In this document: positions 62,597 through 64,000 of the stretch, one piece after another
Numbering within the stretch: position 1 is the first letter of the stretch
Layout of the letters: each line of letters starts with the position of its first letter
Assembly: GCF_004366595.1 (NCBI RefSeq)
Contig: NZ_SORE01000002.1
Span: forward strand, 248,001-312,000
Direction: 5' to 3'
DNA length: 64,000 bases
DNA from: Paraburkholderia rhizosphaerae
GTDB taxonomy: Bacteria > Pseudomonadota > Gammaproteobacteria > Burkholderiales > Burkholderiaceae
The notes under the pieces: model-generated
The model's input: the letters and a program-made list of their open reading frames with translations, nothing else
Databases searched by the model: none
Told to the model about the DNA's origin: nothing
Program-made: the position numbers and the translations under genes

Positions 62597-64000
62597 TCAA
62601 GCGACTATTGTGTTCTTGTACAGCCGTCCATCCTTCATCACGATCCGCAGGTTCTTTTCCGGATCGGCGATCACGTCGAGGTTCTCGAGTGGATTGCCAT
62701 CGACGAGCAGTAAATCAGCGTACCCGCCTTCCTCGATCACGCCCAGTTTCCCCGGGTACGGGTTCCGCTCGCCCGTGAGCGCAAGCAACCGGCCGTTAGC
62801 GGCGGTCGCCATGGTCAATGCCTCGGCAGGTGAATACCACCGTGTCATATGGGTCAACATGACACCCTGGCGAGCCGCCAGCACCGGCGAAAAAATCAGA
62901 TCCGTGCCGAATGCCGTTTTGATGCCATGTTTGCGCGCGAGCTTGTACATGTTGTCGGTTCCCGCGATGACTTCCATAAACTTTTCACGGGCAGGACCGG
63001 TCAGCGAAGCCGCATCGTTTTCATCGACGAACGGTTGCGTGCTCAGCCACGTGCCGTTTTTTGCCATGATCGCGGCCGTTTTGTCGTCCATCAGATGACC
63101 GTGTTCGATGCACTGAACGCCGGCCGAAATCGAACGCTGAATGGCCTCCGGCGTGTAGGCATGGACTAGCACATAGCTTCCCCAGTCCGATGCGGTTTCG
63201 ACCGCCGCACGTAGTTGCGGTTGAGTGAACGTCAGCATGTCCAGTGGGCTGCGAGGCGTGGACACGCCGCCGCATCCGACCAGTTTGACCTGCGACGCGC
63301 CTTGCAGAAACTGTTCGCGAACACGCAGGCGAACTTCGTCTTCCGTATCGGCAATCGCGATACTACCGTCCCGTTCCATCTGGCTGATCTGTCCGCCGGA
63401 TCTTGGGATGTCCGCGAGCGGCCGGAAATCTCCATGCCCGCCGGTCGTCGTGATCATCGGCCCCGACACATAGATACGGGGTCCGGAGACCATGCCGCCA
63501 TCGATCGCCTGTCTCAACACGAATGCCGGCCCCCCGGCGTCGCGAACCGTGGTGAAGCCCCGCAGCAACGTGCGCTGGGCTTCCGCGCTCGCCGCAAGAT
63601 AGACGAACCCCATGTCGACCTGGAGCAAGACCTGAATGGGCAGCGCTGCTAGCAGCGAATGCCAGTGCATATCGATGAGGCCCGGAATCATGACCCTGCC
63701 GCCGCAGTCGATCAGCATCGGGTTGCCAGTCGAAGGCGGTTGACCGCTGCCGATGTGACCGATGCGGTTTCCGTCGACGGATAGGTAAAGCCCGTGACGT
63801 AACGTCGACGACTTGCCGTCGAACAGCATGAAGTTTGTGAACGTCACCGGACGATCCGGGGCCGCGGGTGGGTTGGTCGTTTGACCACGGGCGAGGTCCG
63901 GCAAGATGACGCTCAACATCGAAGCGGCCATGCCGGCGACAAATCCGCGACGGGACAAATCGGTGCTGATGCGCCGATTCGCATACTGCGCGAGCGCCTT
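62597..64000 (-). CDS. Tat-exported amidohydrolase, runs off the window edge
   Basis: At least 467 residues; the frame is open to base 64000, so the true start is outside. A twin-arginine signal (LSRRGFVAGMAASMLSV) precedes the amidohydrolase fold with LIDMHWHS, Lys in SQVKLVGCGG, VLVHAYT, CIEHGHLMD and Asp in GTDLIFSP. It is the same prolidase-like subgroup as the cytosolic enzyme at 31905, with the same five motifs. The late YADLLLVDGNPLENL is typical. The visible TTG at 63958 is not a likely start. Confidence 0.88.
   Translation of the reverse strand, partial: KALAQYANRRISTDLSRRGFVAGMAASMLSVILPDLARGQTTNPPAAPDRPVTFTNFMLFDGKSSTLRHGLYLSVDGNRIGHIGSGQPPSTGNPMLIDCGGRVMIPGLIDMHWHSLLAALPIQVLLQVDMGFVYLAASAEAQRTLLRGFTTVRDAGGPAFVLRQAIDGGMVSGPRIYVSGPMITTTGGHGDFRPLADIPRSGGQISQMERDGSIAIADTEDEVRLRVREQFLQGASQVKLVGCGGVSTPRSPLDMLTFTQPQLRAAVETASDWGSYVLVHAYTPEAIQRSISAGVQCIEHGHLMDDKTAAIMAKNGTWLSTQPFVDENDAASLTGPAREKFMEVIAGTDNMYKLARKHGIKTAFGTDLIFSPVLAARQGVMLTHMTRWYSPAEALTMATAANGRLLALTGERNPYPGKLGVIEEGGYADLLLVDGNPLENLDVIADPEKNLRIVMKDGRLYKNTIVA

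Noticed and set aside
1..64000. tRNA, rRNA, CRISPR array, prophage or integrase genes
   Set aside because: I looked for direct repeats with spacers, tRNA-like cloverleaf ends and integrase/transposase proteins and saw none.

Overview
The window is high-GC, densely coded DNA typical of Burkholderiaceae, most likely a Paraburkholderia or Burkholderia replicon. The support is codon bias, GTG starts, many sugar and amino-acid ABC importers, DeoR/ROK/GntR/LysR/AraC local regulators, and oxidative catabolic modules. I saw no rRNA, tRNA, CRISPR array, integrase or intact insertion sequence. The content is accessory catabolism: short, self-contained uptake-plus-degradation cassettes, each with its own regulator.

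Region by region. 1-10090: a probable 2-deoxyribose module: deoC (cut by the left edge), a two-domain ALDH16-type aldehyde dehydrogenase, an RbsD/FucU mutarotase, a ribokinase-family kinase, an ABC importer with two different permeases, and a DeoR-family repressor. 10234-13573: a DoxX-like membrane protein, a small conserved protein, a perfect terminator, a DHA2 exporter and an orphan response regulator with a degenerate receiver. 13647-21064: trans-4-hydroxy-L-proline catabolism: a Liv-type binding protein, pyrroline-hydroxycarboxylate deaminase, hydroxyproline 2-epimerase, three-subunit D-hydroxyproline dehydrogenase, and a PAS-AraC regulator preceded by a 13-codon overlapping leader ORF. 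21084-27137: small proteins, a DadA/PuuB-like oxidase and a divergent class A penicillin-binding protein. 27141-31605: a FrcBCA-like importer and ROK regulator, with a palindrome lying on the promoter.

31905-36919: a prolidase-like amidohydrolase with an MFS porter and divergent LysR regulator, then an aldo/keto reductase. 37009-41340: an OFA-family transporter, an orphan minus-strand terminator that hints at a small RNA, a TPR plus ATP-grasp protein and a DUF2891 protein. 41403-44535: a GntR regulator divergent from an enolase-superfamily enzyme and an auxin-efflux-type carrier. 44749-48468: a VOC protein, a decayed periplasmic beta-carbonic anhydrase, a PAS-GGDEF diguanylate cyclase, an ACT-domain protein and a SagB-type nitroreductase. 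48688-55287: a third RbsABC-type importer in one operon with a 3-hydroxyacid dehydrogenase, a GntR regulator and an SMP-30 lactonase, apparently an oxidative sugar or sugar-acid route. 55598-64000: small membrane and secreted proteins, an anaerobic-type sulfatase-maturing radical SAM enzyme beside a leaderless Cys-type sulfatase, an outer-membrane barrel, two GNATs and a Tat-type amidohydrolase that runs off the right edge.

The points I think most deserve a check are the deoxyribose module with its fused dehydrogenase, the TPR-ATP-grasp protein of unknown substrate, the maturase/cytosolic sulfatase pair, the overlapping leader ORF in front of the PAS-AraC regulator, the ROK operator-promoter overlap, and the orphan minus-strand terminator.
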